Positions 63,072 to 64,000 of a stretch of DNA of 64,000 nucleotides are shown here, one piece after another. The notes beneath the pieces were generated by a model. The model was not told the DNA's origin, made no database searches, and saw nothing but the letters and a program-made list of their open reading frames with translations. The stretch is taken from NCBI RefSeq assembly GCF_000425665.1, contig NZ_AUDW01000008.1, positions 18,179 to 82,178 of the forward strand, given 5' to 3'. The translations under genes and the position numbers were made by a program. The DNA is from Gemella cuniculi DSM 15828. GTDB taxonomy: Bacteria; Bacillota; Bacilli; Staphylococcales; Gemellaceae. Each line of letters opens with the position of its first letter. Within the stretch, counting starts at the first letter, position 1.

Positions 63072-63782
63072 TTAATCTCTATTTATATAAATTAACAATG
63101 AAAATACACTTACTAATATTAGCACTACTACATCTTTCCAATCTTGTACTAAATTAAAGTATTTTATAACCTTCAAAAACGCTACTAATACTGCTAAGAA
63201 AACTAATAACACTGCTAGGGGATTCCATTCACGAACTTTTTTACTCTTTTCTTTTAATGTAACTACATCTGTTTTTAATTTCTCTACTTGTTCTTCAATA
63301 TTTTCATTTTTTATTTCGTCATTTTCTTTATTTTTATTTTTCATTAACCTATCATACTCTTTATTAAATTCTCTTCCATATTTTTTATCTTTCATGCACA
63401 ACAATCTTATTTTTGAAAATATTGTTCTCGGTGCCATTATATTTCTATTTTCCCAGTGAATTTTTAATAAATACCTACAAAACAATCTTATCATATTTGC
63501 TTGATTATCTGACAGCATCGCTTCTGCTTTTATTCCTTCAATATAATCAATCATTTTATTCGTAATATCTTTAAACGTATCTGGCTTTAAATTCCCCTCA
63601 TGTTTTACAAATCTCAATTTAGATCTCACTATATATGCATCTTTTAAGGTTAATCTGCTTTTTCCTGCTATTTTCGATAAATCTTTTCTCCAATCAGTAG
63701 AAAAATCTAAATCACTATTTATTTTTTGAATATGATAAGTTGTAAAATAAAGTGCAACAGTAAGACATAAAAAAAGACTCAT
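63072..63782 (-). CDS. Membrane protein of unknown function, N-terminus probably lost to an IS insertion
   Basis: 236 residues from ATG 63782: one N-terminal hydrophobic segment (LFLCLTVALYFTTYHI), a soluble helical region, a charged coiled coil (KNKNKENDEIKNENIEEQ...LKEKSKKV, about 150-190) and two C-terminal spans (LAVLLVFLAVLVAFL and VVVLILVSVFSLLIYI). No family recognised. There is no ribosome binding site before ATG 63782 or the upstream TTG; the sequence there appears to belong to the end of an IS30-type element. The original start and promoter were therefore probably cut off, and the gene may be silent. Confidence 0.55.
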   Translation of the reverse strand: MSLFLCLTVALYFTTYHIQKINSDLDFSTDWRKDLSKIAGKSRLTLKDAYIVRSKLRFVKHEGNLKPDTFKDITNKMIDYIEGIKAEAMLSDNQANMIRLFCRYLLKIHWENRNIMAPRTIFSKIRLLCMKDKKYGREFNKEYDRLMKNKNKENDEIKNENIEEQVEKLKTDVVTLKEKSKKVREWNPLAVLLVFLAVLVAFLKVIKYFNLVQDWKDVVVLILVSVFSLLIYINRD

Positions 63783-63784
63783 AA

Positions 63785-64000
63785 AGAACAATCGTGTAAA
63801 ATGTTAATAACGACAAAAACATCACGGAGGTTCATATATGAGTTATAAATATCTTACCATAAAACAAAGAAATAATATAGAAATATTACTTGAAGAAGGC
63901 TACTCTATGAGAAAAATAGCTAAGAAAATAGGAGTAAATGTATCAACAATATCACGAGAAATAAAGAGATGTAAAGATGGAACTTATACTTCAGAAGAAG
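63785..64000 (+). mobile_element. IS30-family insertion sequence, left end (continues past window)
   Basis: A transposase gene of IS30 type starts at 63838, preceded by a short AT-rich leader beginning around ATCGTGTAAAATGTTAATAA (63791 onward). That leader is likely the terminal inverted repeat. The right end is not in the window, so the exact boundary and target duplication cannot be fixed. Confidence 0.7.
63838..64000 (+). CDS. IS30 family transposase (N-terminal part)
   Basis: The first 54 codons of a transposase. MSYKYLTIKQRNNIEILLEE and MRKIAKKIGVNVSTISREIKR form the N-terminal helix-turn-helix typical of IS30 (YxHLTxxER...IAxxLGRSxSTISREIKRN). ATG 63838 follows CGGAGG. The catalytic DDE domain lies beyond the window, so intactness is unknown. 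Confidence 0.9.
   Translation, partial: MSYKYLTIKQRNNIEILLEEGYSMRKIAKKIGVNVSTISREIKRCKDGTYTSEE

Overview
The window is AT-rich DNA of a low-GC Gram-positive bacterium (Bacillota). A PolC-type replicative polymerase, the recU-PBP1 pair, an hrcA-grpE-dnaK-dnaJ operon with CIRCE and CtsR-type boxes, and the trmR-trhP1-trhP2-udk-greA-mtnN block all point to Bacillales. A four-gene PDH operon whose E3 carries a lipoyl domain, a murA-epuA neighbourhood and a YSIRK/LPxAG surface protein resemble streptococcal arrangements. This mixture fits Gemella best; the genus is my inference. No rRNA, tRNA or CRISPR array was seen.

Layout. 1-3.4 kb: a minus-strand sulfur operon of two YeeE/YedE transporters and a CoA-disulfide-reductase-like flavoprotein (cut by the window edge), behind two tandem promoters that share a repeated operator-like sequence. 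3.8-4.4 kb: a GNAT acetyltransferase. 4.5-9.8 kb: pdhABCD. 10.4-12 kb: lactate permease, with a cre-like site upstream. 12.06-12.25 kb: a small Cys/His-rich metallothionein-like protein. 12.8-18.2 kb: a mannitol module (mtlA, mtlR, mtlF-mtlD) with matching regulated promoters in front of mtlA and mtlF. 18.4-19.7 kb: three small unknown membrane-protein genes, the third frameshifted in a TA repeat.

19.7-21.3 kb: plsY and an LPG-synthase-type membrane protein. 21.7-26.6 kb: the tRNA U34 hydroxylation/methoxylation operon with udk, greA and mtnN. 26.8-29.2 kb: murA-epuA-pta. 29.5-35.7 kb: polC and proS. 36-38.7 kb: recU-PBP1A. 39-41.2 kb: a Na+/H+ antiporter. 41.2-44.9 kb: an M20 amidohydrolase and MFS transporter, divergent from a LysR regulator. 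45.1-50 kb: the dnaK operon. 50.2-51.3 and 55.3-55.8 kb: three DUF1307 lipoproteins. 51.7-53.8 kb: a MerR regulator divergent from a membrane-anchored flavodoxin-fold protein and a dienelactone-hydrolase-like enzyme. 54.1-55.2 kb: prfB without a programmed frameshift. 56-59.5 kb: def, pepF-like peptidase and a HAD phosphatase. 59.7-62.6 kb: a 972-residue cell-wall-anchored protein. 63-64 kb: a membrane protein apparently cut by an IS30-family element that runs off the window.

How the parts work together. Mannitol enters through MtlA/MtlF and is oxidised by MtlD. PDH and Pta connect pyruvate to acetyl-CoA and acetyl-phosphate, and LldP moves lactate. TrhP1/TrhP2 and TrmR make mo5U34, and MtnN clears the S-adenosylhomocysteine that TrmR produces. 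No single large undescribed system is evident. The most unusual items are the metallothionein-like protein, the sulfur operon's duplicated promoter/operator, the MerR module with its 19-bp-spacer promoter, the TA-tract frameshift, and the IS30/membrane-protein junction.
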